Origin: Actinomyces timonensis DSM 23838
Lineage (GTDB): Bacteria; Actinomycetota; Actinomycetes; Actinomycetales; Actinomycetaceae
Length of the DNA stretch: 64,000 bases
NCBI RefSeq assembly: GCF_000295095.1
Contig: NZ_JH806633.1
Location: 409,424-473,423 of the forward strand
Direction: 5' to 3'
Positions within the stretch are counted from its first letter, which is position 1; every line of letters starts with the position of its first letter. The position numbers and the translations under genes are program-made. The notes under the pieces were generated by a model that did no database searches, was not told where the DNA came from, and saw nothing but the letters and a program-made list of their open reading frames with translations. Shown here piece after piece: positions 28,201-39,512 of the stretch.

Positions 28201-28904
28201 GCCACGCACTCTCCCCGGAAAAAGAACCCGGCGCCCGCGAGGACGGCCTGGCCAGGCCCACGGGCGGACTGGGCGCGATCGGCGGCCAGGTCTTCGACGT
28301 CTCGGCCGCCGTGGGCGGCTGGCGCGGCATCATCGAATCCGTCGCGCCGACGCTCGTCTTCGTCACCGTCGTCGCCCTGCGCCCCAGCGCGCTCGTCCCC
28401 GCGCTCGTGGCCTCCCTGGCCATCAGTGCCGTCGCCCTCGTGGCGCGCCTGGCCGCCCGCCAGGGCCTCACCCAGGTGATCGGCGGGGCGGTCCTCGCCC
28501 TCATCTCCGCCGCCTGGGCGTGGCGCACGGGCAAGGCGGAGGACTTCTACATCACCGGCCTGCTCATCAACGCAGGCTGGCTCGCGGTCACCGCGGGCTC
28601 CCTGGCGCTGCGCTGGCCGCTCGTCGGGGTCCTCATGGGCCTGTGGCGCGCCACCACCGACTCCGGCGACGGCCAGGGCTGGGCCGCCTGGCGCAAGGAC
28701 CCCGCGCTGAAGGGGGACCGGCGCCGCTACACCTGGGGCACCGCCGTGCTCGCGGGCATGTTCGCCCTGCGGCTGGTCGTCGAGCTCCCCCTCTACCTCG
28801 CGGGCGCCGTCGGGCCCCTCGGGGTCGCCAGGATCATCCTGGGGGTGCCGCTGTACGCGCTGACCCTGTGGATCGTCTGGCTCCTGGTGCTGCCCCGCGA
28901 CTAG
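28197..28904 (+). CDS. DUF3159 integral membrane protein
   Basis: A 235-residue membrane protein with about six hydrophobic helices after a charged N-terminal tail (to about residue 45). Conserved DUF3159 features include SVAPTLVFVTVVALR, QVIGGAVLALISAAWAWRTGKAEDFYITGLLIN, GVLMGLWRAT and RRYTWGTAVLAGMFALRLVVELPLYLAG. The function is unknown. The gene is the last of the overlapping three-gene operon and corresponds to Rv2693c by position. Confidence 0.9.
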   Translation: MSHALSPEKEPGAREDGLARPTGGLGAIGGQVFDVSAAVGGWRGIIESVAPTLVFVTVVALRPSALVPALVASLAISAVALVARLAARQGLTQVIGGAVLALISAAWAWRTGKAEDFYITGLLINAGWLAVTAGSLALRWPLVGVLMGLWRATTDSGDGQGWAAWRKDPALKGDRRRYTWGTAVLAGMFALRLVVELPLYLAGAVGPLGVARIILGVPLYALTLWIVWLLVLPRD

Positions 28905-28940
28905 GGGAGGGCCCCGCCCCGGCCGCGCGCGAGGACCGGC

Positions 28941-29606
28941 TCAGGCGTTGAAGATCTCGGGGATCTCCACGAGCGTGGCCTCGCCCTCCTTGGCGGTGAG
29001 GAAGATGAGCTCGTCCCCCCGCTCGAAGCGCTCATCCTCATCGGGGGTGATCGGCCGGTACTCGCGCAGGATGGCGGTGAGCACCGTGTGAGGGGGCAGG
29101 ACCACCGAGGGGACGAGCTCGCCGATCATGGGGGAGTCGTCCGGCAGCGTCAGCTCGTGCATGAAGGCCCCGGACTGGTGGAAGGTGAACAGGGAGACGA
29201 GCGAGCCCACGCTCACGGCCTCCTCCACCAGCGCCGTCATGATCCGCGGCGTCGAGACGGCCACGTCCACGCCCCAGGTCTCGTCGAAGAGCCACTCGTT
29301 CTTGGGGTTGTTGACGCGCGCCACCGTGCGGGGGACCCCGTACTCGGTCTTGCACAGCAGGGAGATGACGAGGTTCGCCTTGTCGTCCCCCGTGCAGGCC
29401 ACGACGACGTCGCACTCGCCGGCCCCGGCGTCCTCCAGGGCCTCGACGTCGCAGGCGTCGGCGAGCTGCCAGTCGGCGTCGGGGACGGCGGACAGGCGCA
29501 TGGCCTCCGCCGAGCGGTCCACGAGCGTGACCTCGTGGCCGTGGCTGATGAGCTCGCGGGCGATGGAGCGCCCCACGCTGCCGGCTCCGGCGATGAGGAT
29601 CTTCAT
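28941..29606 (-). CDS. ceoC: TrkA/KtrA-type potassium regulator (CeoC-like)
   Basis: A 221-residue cytosolic RCK protein with an NAD-binding Rossmann start (MKILIAGAGSVGRSIARELISHGHEVTLVDRS) and a C-terminal TrkA-C domain (about 140-221). It gates a potassium channel or transporter according to nucleotide binding. It lies 3 bases downstream of a second TrkA-like gene on the same strand, and both diverge from a KimA-like permease, which is the likely partner. Confidence 0.9.
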   Translation of the reverse strand: MKILIAGAGSVGRSIARELISHGHEVTLVDRSAEAMRLSAVPDADWQLADACDVEALEDAGAGECDVVVACTGDDKANLVISLLCKTEYGVPRTVARVNNPKNEWLFDETWGVDVAVSTPRIMTALVEEAVSVGSLVSLFTFHQSGAFMHELTLPDDSPMIGELVPSVVLPPHTVLTAILREYRPITPDEDERFERGDELIFLTAKEGEATLVEIPEIFNA

Positions 29607-29609
29607 GGC

Positions 29610-30275
29610 TCAGGCCTCCTGGACGGGCGGGCGGGACAGGACGCGCTGCGCGGCGGCGATGCGCTCGGTGGCGACCGCCAGGTGGAGGCGGTCGTGCTCC
29701 TGCAGCAGGGTGGTCGGCTCGGGCACGAGCGCCCCCGAGCCCCGGGAGATCCAGGCGACGCGGCCGCCCACGCGCTCCTCGATGGTCGCGACCGACGTGC
29801 CCACCCAGCCCGATGAGGCGTCGGGCTGGACGAGGGAGACCGCGCCCGAGGGATCCTCGGCCTCCCTGGCCGATCCGCCGGGAAGGATCCAGCGCATCAT
29901 CTGGTCCGCCGTGCGGCGCACGGTGGCCACCGTCGGGATGCCGAGGCGCTCGTAGACGTCGGCGCGGTTGGTGTCGTAGATCCGGGCCACCACGTGCTCG
30001 ACGCCGAAGGTCTCGCGCGCCACGCGGGCCGAGACGATGTTGGAGTTGTCCCCGTTGGACACGGCGGCGAAGGCGTAGGCCTCGTCGATCCCGGCCTGCT
30101 CCAGGGCGTCGCGGTCGAAGCCCACGCCCTTGACCTTGCGGCCGTTGAAATCCTTGGGAAGGCGCCGGAACGATTCGGAGTTCCTGTCGATGACGGCCAC
30201 GGAATGGCCCATGCGGTCCAGCTGGGCGGCCATGGTGGCGCCGACCCGTCCGCAGCCCATGATGACGAAGTGCAC
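29610..30275 (-). CDS. ceoB: TrkA-type potassium regulator (CeoB-like)
   Basis: A 221-residue RCK protein, paralogous to the neighbour. It starts MHFVIMGCGRVGATMAAQLDR and contains VIDRNSESF and a GVGFDRDALEQAGI segment typical of RCK-N, then a TrkA-C domain. The GTG at 30275 has GAGGG about 8 bases upstream. The pair corresponds to Rv2691-Rv2692 (ceoB-ceoC) of M. tuberculosis. Confidence 0.9.
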   Translation of the reverse strand: MHFVIMGCGRVGATMAAQLDRMGHSVAVIDRNSESFRRLPKDFNGRKVKGVGFDRDALEQAGIDEAYAFAAVSNGDNSNIVSARVARETFGVEHVVARIYDTNRADVYERLGIPTVATVRRTADQMMRWILPGGSAREAEDPSGAVSLVQPDASSGWVGTSVATIEERVGGRVAWISRGSGALVPEPTTLLQEHDRLHLAVATERIAAAQRVLSRPPVQEA

Positions 30276-30333
30276 GACCGAACCGTACCCTCATTCTTGG
30301 CCGATGCCGAGCGCGGGCATAGCATTCGGGTTC

Positions 30334-32397
30334 GTGCGTGACTTCGCCGACCGCGTCAAGCGGCTCCTCGTCGGCCGCCCCGTGCCCAGCGGGGCCCTCG
30401 GCGAGACCCTCCTGCCCAAGCGGATCGCCCTGCCGGTCTTCGCCTCGGATGCCCTGTCATCCGTCGGATACGCCCCGGACGAGGTGATCGTGACCCTCGC
30501 CCTGGCGGGCGTGGCCGCCACAGCTCTGTCGCCCTGGGTGGCGCTGGCGGTTGTGGGCGTGCTGCTCATCGTCGTGGCCTCCTACCGCCAGACCGTCCAC
30601 GCCTACCCCTCGGGCGGCGGGGACTACGAGGTCGTCTCCACCAACCTCGGCTCGCACGCCGGCCTCACCGTGGCCTCCGCGCTGCTGGCCGACTACGTCC
30701 TGACCGTCGCGGTGTCCATCTCCTCGGGCTCGTCCTACCTCGTGACCGCCCTGCCCGCGGCCGCCCCCTACAAGGTGGAGATCGCCGTCGGCGTGTCCAC
30801 GATCCTCGCCGTGCTTAACCTGCGCGGCACCCGCGAGGCCGGCGGCGCCTTCGCCATCCCCACCTACATCTACATGATCGCGATCGGCGCCCTGGCCGTC
30901 ACCGGATTCGTCCAGGAGGCCATGGGGACGCTGGGCCAGGCCCAGTCCGCGGCCTTCGACGTCGTCGCCGGGCCCGGCTGGGACTCCGGGCTGACCGGGC
31001 TCGCCGGGGCCTTCCTCATCCTGAGGGCCTTCTCCTCCGGCTGCGCGGCCCTCACCGGCGTGGAGGCCATCTCCAACGGCGTCCCCAGCTTCCAGCGCCC
31101 CAAGTCGAAGAACGCGGCGACGACGCTGCTCATGCTCGGCGCCATCGCCGCGGCCATGCTCATGTCGATCATCCACCTGGCCGGCGCCACCGGCATCCAC
31201 ATGGTGGAGGACCCCGTCACCCAGCTCACCTCGCACGGCTTGCCCGTGGGGGAGGACTACCACCAGGACCCGGTCATCGGCCAGCTGGCGGCCACCGTGT
31301 TCGCCAACTTCACACCCATGTTCTACCTGGTGACGGCCGTGACGGGACTCATCCTTGTCCTCGCCGCCAACACCGCCTTCAACGGCTTCCCCGTGCTCGC
31401 CAGCGTGCTCGCCGCCGACGGCTTCCTGCCCCGCCAGCTCACCCAGCGCGGCGACCGCCTGGCCTACTCCAACGGGATCATCGCCCTGTGGCTCGGGGCG
31501 ATCGCCTTCATCGTCGGCTTCGAGGCCGACACCAACCGCCTCATCCAGCTGTACATCGTGGGCGTGTTCATCTCCTTCACGCTGTCCCAGATCGGCATGG
31601 TGCGCCACTGGACCCGCGAGCTGGCCACCGCCTCCGACCCCCGGCAGCGCTCCCAGATGAGCCGCTCCCGGATCGTCAACAGCATCGGCCTGGTGGCGAC
31701 AGGGATCGTCCTCGTCGTCGTCCTCATCACCAAGCTCACCCGCGGCGCCTGGATCACGCTGACGATCATGGCGATCATCTTCCTCGTCATGAACCGGATC
31801 CGCCGCCACTACGACAGGGTCCACGACGAGCTCGCCATCACCGACCTGCACGACTCCCGGGTGCTGCCCGCCCACGTCCACGCCATCGTGCTCGCCTCCA
31901 GCCTCCACAAGCCCACCCTGCGGGCCCTCACCTACGCGATGTCCACCAACCCCACCTCCATCGAGGCCCTCACCGTGGATATCGGGGACGACCGGGCCGA
32001 CCAGCTCCTGGAGGACTGGGACGAGGCGGACCTCCAGGTGCCCCTGACCGTCCTCGACTCGCCCTACCGGGACATCACCCGCTCGGTCATCGCCTACGTG
32101 CGCTCGGTGCGCCGGGAGTCACCGCGCGACCTCGTCGTCGTCTTCATCCCCGAGTACCTCGTCAAGCACTGGTGGGAGCAGGCCCTGCACAACCAGATGG
32201 CGCTGCGCATCAAGACGGCGCTCCTGTTCACCCCCGGGGTGGTCGTGGCCTCGGTGCCATGGCAGCTGGGGGCGCCCGGCCTGAGGCAGGCCCGCCAGCA
32301 GCGGCGCCTGGCCCCCACCACCGGCATCGTCGACGCCGATGAGGCGGTGCGCCGCGGCTCGCGAGCCCGCCGTCGCGGCGCGGGGGAGAGGCCATGA
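30334..32397 (+). CDS. APC-superfamily permease, KimA-like potassium importer
   Basis: A 687-residue protein. The first 480 residues hold about 12 membrane helices of the APC fold, starting after PKRIALPVFASDALSSVGYAPDEVI and including TVHAYPSGGGDYEVVSTNLG. The C-terminal 200 residues are soluble and USP-like (HVHAIVLASSLHKPTLRALTYA, then DLVVVFIPEYLVKHWWEQALHNQM). This architecture, and its divergence from two TrkA-type regulators, matches KimA-type K+ importers better than amino-acid permeases. The GTG at 30334 follows a TAGCAT 8 bases upstream; the open frame is longer but overlaps ceoB. Confidence 0.85.
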   Translation: MRDFADRVKRLLVGRPVPSGALGETLLPKRIALPVFASDALSSVGYAPDEVIVTLALAGVAATALSPWVALAVVGVLLIVVASYRQTVHAYPSGGGDYEVVSTNLGSHAGLTVASALLADYVLTVAVSISSGSSYLVTALPAAAPYKVEIAVGVSTILAVLNLRGTREAGGAFAIPTYIYMIAIGALAVTGFVQEAMGTLGQAQSAAFDVVAGPGWDSGLTGLAGAFLILRAFSSGCAALTGVEAISNGVPSFQRPKSKNAATTLLMLGAIAAAMLMSIIHLAGATGIHMVEDPVTQLTSHGLPVGEDYHQDPVIGQLAATVFANFTPMFYLVTAVTGLILVLAANTAFNGFPVLASVLAADGFLPRQLTQRGDRLAYSNGIIALWLGAIAFIVGFEADTNRLIQLYIVGVFISFTLSQIGMVRHWTRELATASDPRQRSQMSRSRIVNSIGLVATGIVLVVVLITKLTRGAWITLTIMAIIFLVMNRIRRHYDRVHDELAITDLHDSRVLPAHVHAIVLASSLHKPTLRALTYAMSTNPTSIEALTVDIGDDRADQLLEDWDEADLQVPLTVLDSPYRDITRSVIAYVRSVRRESPRDLVVVFIPEYLVKHWWEQALHNQMALRIKTALLFTPGVVVASVPWQLGAPGLRQARQQRRLAPTTGIVDADEAVRRGSRARRRGAGERP

Positions 32398-33839
32398 GCG
32401 CCCCGAGCGCGTCGAGCGCGCAGGGGCGCCGCCCCGACCGCCGGGCAGGCGCCCCGGGCGCCGGGAAGGCACCGGAGGAGATGACCCTCGTCGTCGGGCC
32501 TCCCGCCCACGGTGGGCACTGCGTGGCCCGCCCCCAGGGCGAGCCGAATGGCCGAGTCGTGTTCGTGCGCCACGCCCTGCCGGGGGAGACCGTGCGGGCG
32601 CGCATCACCGCTCAGACCTCCAAGATGTGGCGGGCCGACGCCATCGAGGTGCTCACCGCCTCCCCGGACCGGGTCGAGCCCGTCTGGCCCGAGGCCGGGC
32701 CCGGCGGCGTCGGCGGGGGAGAGCTGTCCCATGTCGCCCTGCCGGCCCAGCGCACCTGGAAGCGCTGGGTCCTGGCCGACTGCCTGCGCCGCATCGGTGG
32801 GCCCGAGGTCGCCGACGCTGTCCGGGCCCTGCCCTCATCGACTCCCCCCGGGGGTGTGCCCGTCGAGCCCATGCCCTCCGAGGCCGCCGCCGAGGCCAGC
32901 GAGGACCCCCAGACCCGCGCCCTGGCGGGCACCGGCACCCGCACCCGCATCGAGCTCGCCATCGGCGAGGGCGGCGCCCCCGGCATGCACGTCTTCCGCT
33001 CCGCGGAGATCCTGCCCGTGCGCGACCTCCCCCTGGCAGTCCCCGCGATCCGGGACCTGGGCCTGACCACCCGCGATTCCTGGCGCGCTTGCCTGGCGAG
33101 GGCCCGCCACGTCGAGGCCGTCGCCCCCAGCGCCAGCGCGCCCGTGGTCATCGTCGACGGCAAAGTCCTGTCCGCCGCCGGGCGCCCGATGAGCAGGCAG
33201 CGGGTCGACGAGTCCGTCGACGCCTCGGGACTGGGCCTGGGCGAGCTGCGCTACGCGGTGCGCGCCGACGCCTTCTGGCAGATCCACCGCGACGCCCCGC
33301 GTGTGCTCGTGGAGGCGGTCGCCCGTGGCGCCCTGGGCGATGAGGCTGCCGCGCCCGGCGCCGCCGGAGCCGAGCGGCGTGGCGGGCCCCGCGTCTTGGA
33401 GCTCTACTCCGGCTCCGGCCTCCTCACCCTCCCCCTGGCGCTGCTGGCAGGCGAGGTCATCTCCCTGGAGGGCTCCGAGCGCGCGGTGCGCGACGCCGAC
33501 CGCAACCTGCGCCCGGCCCCGTCGGCCCGGCTCATGGCGGGCCGGGTGACGGCCGCGTCGGTGGCCGAGCTCGGGCGCTCCTTCGGCCTCGGGAGGGACC
33601 AGGGCGCCGATGTCGTCGTCCTCGACCCTCCCCGCCAGGGGGCCGGCAAGGACGTCGTCGAGGCGATCGTCGAGGTCGGGCCCGAGCGGGTCGTCCTCGT
33701 GGCCTGCGACCCCGCCGCCCTGGCGAGGGACCTGGGCTCCCTCCTGCGCGGCGGCTACCGCCTGGAGGGCTTGCGCGCCCTCGACATGTTCCCCCACACC
33801 CACCACTTCGAGACGATCGCGGTGCTCCACCGGTCCTGA
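32394..33839 (+). CDS. TRAM/SAM-dependent RNA uracil-C5 methyltransferase
   Basis: A 481-residue TrmA/RlmD-family enzyme that methylates uridine in RNA. The N-terminal TRAM domain (about 30-95) contains GGHCVARPQ and GRVVFVRHALPGETVRARI. The Rossmann SAM site is VLELYSGSGLLTLPLA, the active region is VVVLDPPRQGAGKDVV, and the nucleophile is the cysteine in VLVACDPAALARDLG. It overlaps the permease gene (ATGA), as its counterpart Rv2689c adjoins Rv2690c. I see no iron-sulfur cluster cysteine set, so whether it acts on tRNA or rRNA is open. Confidence 0.92.
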   Translation: MSAPSASSAQGRRPDRRAGAPGAGKAPEEMTLVVGPPAHGGHCVARPQGEPNGRVVFVRHALPGETVRARITAQTSKMWRADAIEVLTASPDRVEPVWPEAGPGGVGGGELSHVALPAQRTWKRWVLADCLRRIGGPEVADAVRALPSSTPPGGVPVEPMPSEAAAEASEDPQTRALAGTGTRTRIELAIGEGGAPGMHVFRSAEILPVRDLPLAVPAIRDLGLTTRDSWRACLARARHVEAVAPSASAPVVIVDGKVLSAAGRPMSRQRVDESVDASGLGLGELRYAVRADAFWQIHRDAPRVLVEAVARGALGDEAAAPGAAGAERRGGPRVLELYSGSGLLTLPLALLAGEVISLEGSERAVRDADRNLRPAPSARLMAGRVTAASVAELGRSFGLGRDQGADVVVLDPPRQGAGKDVVEAIVEVGPERVVLVACDPAALARDLGSLLRGGYRLEGLRALDMFPHTHHFETIAVLHRS

Positions 33840-33943
33840 CCGCTGCCCGATCATGGATGGGGCTGTGAGTGGCTGGGGGACATGACGGCGAGTCATATGG
33901 GAATAAGCGTTGCGATATGGCTGCGGGATTGAGATCTGGCCCA

Positions 33944-33949
33944 TAGCCT
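33944..33949 (+). promoter_or_regulatory. -10 element, split lipoprotein
   Basis: TAGCCT is followed by GGAGGC and the ATG at 33956. The 6-base spacing fits a leaderless transcript, although the GGAGG would also be a ribosome site if transcription began earlier. Confidence 0.5.
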
Positions 33950-33955
33950 GGAGGC

Positions 33956-34918
33956 ATGGTTTCTCTCTTGCCCGCGCCCCTGCCCGCCCGCTCGCGCGTC
34001 CTCGCGGCATTCGCCGCCGCGACGCTGCTCCTGGCCATCTCCGCCTGCTCGAGCGAGGACTCCTCCTCCGGCGGGGCGGCGAGCACGACTGCCGCCGCTC
34101 AATCCTCCAAGGGCATCGATCCTGTGACCGGCGAGGAGAAGTGATCCATGGACGGGTCGGGCTCCATGGCCACAGCGCCGGGCACGGACCTCATGATCGT
34201 CGACGACAAGGTCATTGACGCCACCACCGGTGCGACGGTATCGACCCTCGTTGTGCCGGAGACGGGCGCCGATGGCATTGAGACGACGATGAGCGCCCTT
34301 GCGGATGGCTCGCTCCTGGTGACCATGGCGCCCTACTACAAAGACGCCGCCCCGAGCTCGCCAGCTGTTCTCGCCACCGTCCTCGACTCCGCGGGCCAGC
34401 CGCTCATGAATGTTGTCTCGGGGTCCAGGGCCCCCTTCGCCTCGTCCTGCGCCACAGGGGAGGACGCGAAGGCGGTCGTGGCCGACCCGGAGCACAAGGC
34501 CTGCCTCATCGGCCCATCCCCGACGGTCGCCTCCCTGCCGGACGCCGGCTCCGGCGACGCGGTCACCGAGGACCTCGCGGCGCAGGTGGGCGCGTTCTCG
34601 CCCCTCGCCCACGACTCCTCCAGCGATGCGATAGTGCTCCTGGAGACCAAGGACGGCAAGGCCAGGCTCGTGGCGCGCACGGGCTACAAGGCGGTGGACA
34701 CCTCCACGTGGAACGCGACGACCTACAAGGCGATCCTCGCCCTGCCTGAGGCCTGGAGCCAGGACCTCGGCGACGCCCTCGCGGGCGCCAATGGGGCTCC
34801 CACCGGCGTCTCGACCATCGGCTTCGCGGGCCAGCCCACCTGGGGCGCCGATCACATCGACCTCGTCACCTACTCGGCGGGCTCCATGTCCGTGACCCGA
34901 TGGGCCGTTGGAGGCTGA
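33956..34918 (+). pseudogene. Lipoprotein gene interrupted by an in-frame TGA
   Basis: The first part (33956-34144, 62 residues) is a complete lipoprotein signal peptide (LAAFAAATLLLAISAC) with a Ser/Gly/Ala-rich tether, ending at TGA 34142-34144. The same frame reopens one codon later and runs 256 residues from ATG 34148 to 34918. This body has no signal peptide and looks like a secreted beta-rich domain (LMIVDDKVIDATTGATVSTL, then repeated strand-turn units). It contains two cysteines (FASSCATGED and HKACLIG). The simplest reading is one 320-residue lipoprotein broken by a nonsense mutation. A GAGGAG at 34133-34138 could restart translation at 34148, but the product would not be exported. 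I do not recognise the family. Confidence 0.7.
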
Positions 34919-35086
34919 ATCGACGGGGCGGCCCTGGGGCGGCTCGGCCTCGCGCCGGCTCGGCCCCGGGCCGCCCCAGCGCCTTGTCCGGCTTTGGAAC
35001 GCCGCGCGTCCTCGAAATGCCGGGAACCGCTCACGGCTCGATTCCTGGGAGGGCGTGAGATTGCGGCGTGATGACGGCCCGTGATC

Positions 35087-35092
35087 TAGCGT
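35087..35092 (+). promoter_or_regulatory. -10 element, aconitase
   Basis: TAGCGT within CCCGTGATCTAGCGT is the best -10 in the 252-bp gap. It implies a leader of about 72 bases before the TTG at 35171. The -35 is not clear. Confidence 0.45.
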
Positions 35093-35170
35093 GGGCGCCG
35101 TACCGGGCGGGCCCGCGCTGGAGCCCCAGGCCGCGGCCCCGCCGGTGATCCACGAGCAACAGGAGCGACG

Positions 35171-37843
<2,673 letters not shown>

Positions 37844-37853
37844 GCCGGGCCAG

Positions 37854-37894
37854 TGCCCCGGCGCTTCCGCCCTCGCGTGGGGCGCGCCGGGGCA
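37854..37894 (+). terminator. Hairpin after aconitase
   Basis: The arms 37854-37864 (TGCCCCGGCGC) and 37884-37894 pair perfectly over 11 bp with a 19-base loop, 10 bases after the acnA stop. No T-run follows. Confidence 0.55.
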
Positions 37895-37995
37895 GGAACC
37901 CGTGGCCGATGCCGCTCTGGCTCCCGACGGAAGCACGGACGCTCCCGCGGGTCCGCTTGGCGTGGGCCAGGGGGAGCGGGGCACGGCTGGCGACT

Positions 37996-38118
37996 ATCTC
38001 GGCCGTCCTATGCCGCGCGCTCCGGGGAACCTCCCGGAGCGGCCGGGGGTGTTGGGAGTGCTGATACGGCTGTGCGAGCGGCGGTGGATTGGTGCGAGCC
38101 CGGATGTCACCGATTCGC
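37996..38118 (+). repeat. Dispersed structured intergenic repeat, copy A
   Basis: This segment closely matches 43025-43136 in the same orientation. Both run from ATCTCGGCCG through a hairpin opening GCGCGCTC and closing GAGCGGCC. Both then have TTGGGAGTGCTGA, and finally GGTGGATTGGTGCGAGCCC followed by TGTCACCGATTCGC. In copy A the hairpin is CGCTCCGGG/CCCGGAGCG (38018-38026, 38033-38041). The end of the copy also forms a 12-bp stem, TGCGAGCGGCGG (38073-38084) with 38118-38129. Confidence 0.8.
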
Positions 38119-38171
38119 CGCCGCTCGCATTGTCGCGCTGAGCGAGACGGAATCTCGCTGAGCGCGACGTA

Positions 38172-38228
38172 TGCGAGCGCCCGAGAATCCGCGCGAGCCC
38201 TCATCGCCCAGATTCGCCAGCGCTCGCA
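38172..38228 (+). repeat. Degenerate tandem copy of the repeat's 3' module
   Basis: This 57-base block has the same length and layout as 38073-38129: TGCGAGCG, then GCGCGAGCCC, then GATTCGCC, then CGCTCGCA. The two blocks agree at about 40 of 57 positions and begin 99 bases apart. The ends pair with each other (TGCGAGCGC 38172-38180 with 38220-38228). Confidence 0.7.
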
Positions 38229-38437
38229 CAGCTATTTCGACCTCCCCAGGTGCTCCCCGGTGCTCCGCCCGGTGAGCGGGCGAGCGCCCTGGGCGGATGG
38301 CGGATAGCGGTGCGCTGAGTGGGAGCGGTGCTCTCGAGTATGCGGACGGGTGGGCTCGAGAGAAACGCTCGGTGGAGTGCTGACAGCCTGTGGGCGCTCG
38401 GCGCCGCTCCTGTTGCGCCTCCAGGAGGCGGTGGGCC

Positions 38438-38443
38438 TAGGAT
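38438..38443 (+). promoter_or_regulatory. -10 element, LacI-family gene
   Basis: TAGGAT, with a TTGCGC 19 bases upstream (38413-38418). The leader to the ATG at 38509 would be about 60 bases and includes a strong ribosome site. Confidence 0.5.
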
Positions 38444-38508
38444 CATCTCGGCCAGGCAGCGGCGTCCGGGCCCGTCAGGCTCGTCGGACGCGGGAGGGGA
38501 GGAACTGC

Positions 38509-39474
38509 ATGTCGAGGGTGACCTTGCGCGACATCGCCGACGCGCTCGGCGTCTCACCATCGACCGTCTCCCTCGCGCTCAGGGGCTCGGACCGCATCTC
38601 CTCCGCGATGAGGAAGAGAGTCGTCCAGGAGGCCGCTGCCCAGGGCTACCGCACCGACCTCGCCGGCGCGCTCCTGCGAACCGCCAAGCCGCGCATCATC
38701 GGGCTCGTCTGCGATATCGGCCAGGAGCTCCACGTCGCCTACAGCAGGGAGATCATCGCCGTCGCCGAGGCCCGCGGCTGGCTGATCATGATGGAGGACA
38801 CCGCCGCTGGCGACGGCGCCGCCGCACTGGGGCGCATCATGCAGCTGCGGGCCCAGGCTGTCATCGTCGTCGACCCCGGATCCGTGCCAGCCGAGGCCCT
38901 GACGGGCCTCGACATCCCCGCTGTCGTCATCGGTCAGGCCTCTCCCTCGCCCGACGCCGATCTCATCATCTCCAACAACGACAGCGGCATGGCGCAGGTG
39001 GCGGACCTGCTCGCCGACGAGAGCCAGGTGATCTGCTTCGACGGCGGCCCCACCGCCTCCGCCCGCTACCGCCGCCAGTCCTTCCTGGCGGCCATGAGTC
39101 GCACGCGCGCCGACGTCCGCGTGGTCGCCTCCGGCGCGACCATGGACGCCGGCTGGGCCGCGATGCGATCTGTTCTCGCCGACGGCCCCCTCACGGCGGG
39201 AGCGGCGGTCTGCTACAACGACCAGTGCGCGCTCGGCGTCATGGCGGCGCTCACCCGCGAGCGCCTCGTCGTCCCTGACGACATCCGCCTCGTCGGCTTC
39301 GACAACTCCCGTATCGCGAGCTCGGCGGCCTTCGAGCTCACCTCCGTCGACCGAGACCCCCATGGTGTCGCGGCGCTCGCCGTCGAGCGGGCGATCCTGC
39401 GCGCTGAGGGCGATGACTCCCCAGCCACCCACGCGCAAGTGGACACGCGCCTGGTGCGCAGGCGAACGGCCTGA
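38509..39474 (+). CDS. LacI-family transcription regulator
   Basis: A 321-residue regulator. The N-terminal HTH is VTLRDIADALGVSPSTVSLALRGSDRISSAMRKRV, and a periplasmic-binding-protein-like ligand domain follows (IIGLVCDIGQELHVAYSREII..., LVGFDNSRIASSAAFELTSVDRDP). Such proteins bind a sugar or related ligand and repress transport and catabolic operons. It converges on the MFS-PfkB-PI-PLC operon, whose promoter contains a LacI-like palindrome, so this operon is the probable target. AGGGGAGGAA precedes the ATG at 38509. Confidence 0.9.
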   Translation: MSRVTLRDIADALGVSPSTVSLALRGSDRISSAMRKRVVQEAAAQGYRTDLAGALLRTAKPRIIGLVCDIGQELHVAYSREIIAVAEARGWLIMMEDTAAGDGAAALGRIMQLRAQAVIVVDPGSVPAEALTGLDIPAVVIGQASPSPDADLIISNNDSGMAQVADLLADESQVICFDGGPTASARYRRQSFLAAMSRTRADVRVVASGATMDAGWAAMRSVLADGPLTAGAAVCYNDQCALGVMAALTRERLVVPDDIRLVGFDNSRIASSAAFELTSVDRDPHGVAALAVERAILRAEGDDSPATHAQVDTRLVRRRTA

Positions 39475-39512
39475 GCCGTGCCCGCGCACCAGGCGCGCCG
39501 TCGTCGTCCCCG

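Larger units (their letters stand above)
37844..38508. other. 665-bp intergenic region rich in inverted repeats
   Basis: I see no gene here; the open frames are Arg/Ala/Pro-rich chance frames. It holds the acnA hairpin, repeat copy A (37996-38118) and its partial tandem copy (38172-38228). Between those two lies a 16-bp hairpin, GTCGCGCTGAGCGAGA (38132-38147) with 38153-38168, which has one mismatch. An 8-bp inverted repeat, CTCTCGAG/CTCGAGAG (38331-38338, 38355-38362), follows, and then the promoter of the LacI-type gene. Confidence 0.7.

Noticed and set aside
34142-34150. TGA read as selenocysteine in the split lipoprotein
   Set aside because: I saw no selenocysteine insertion structure just after the codon and no sel genes in the window, and the position is in a disordered tether rather than an active site.
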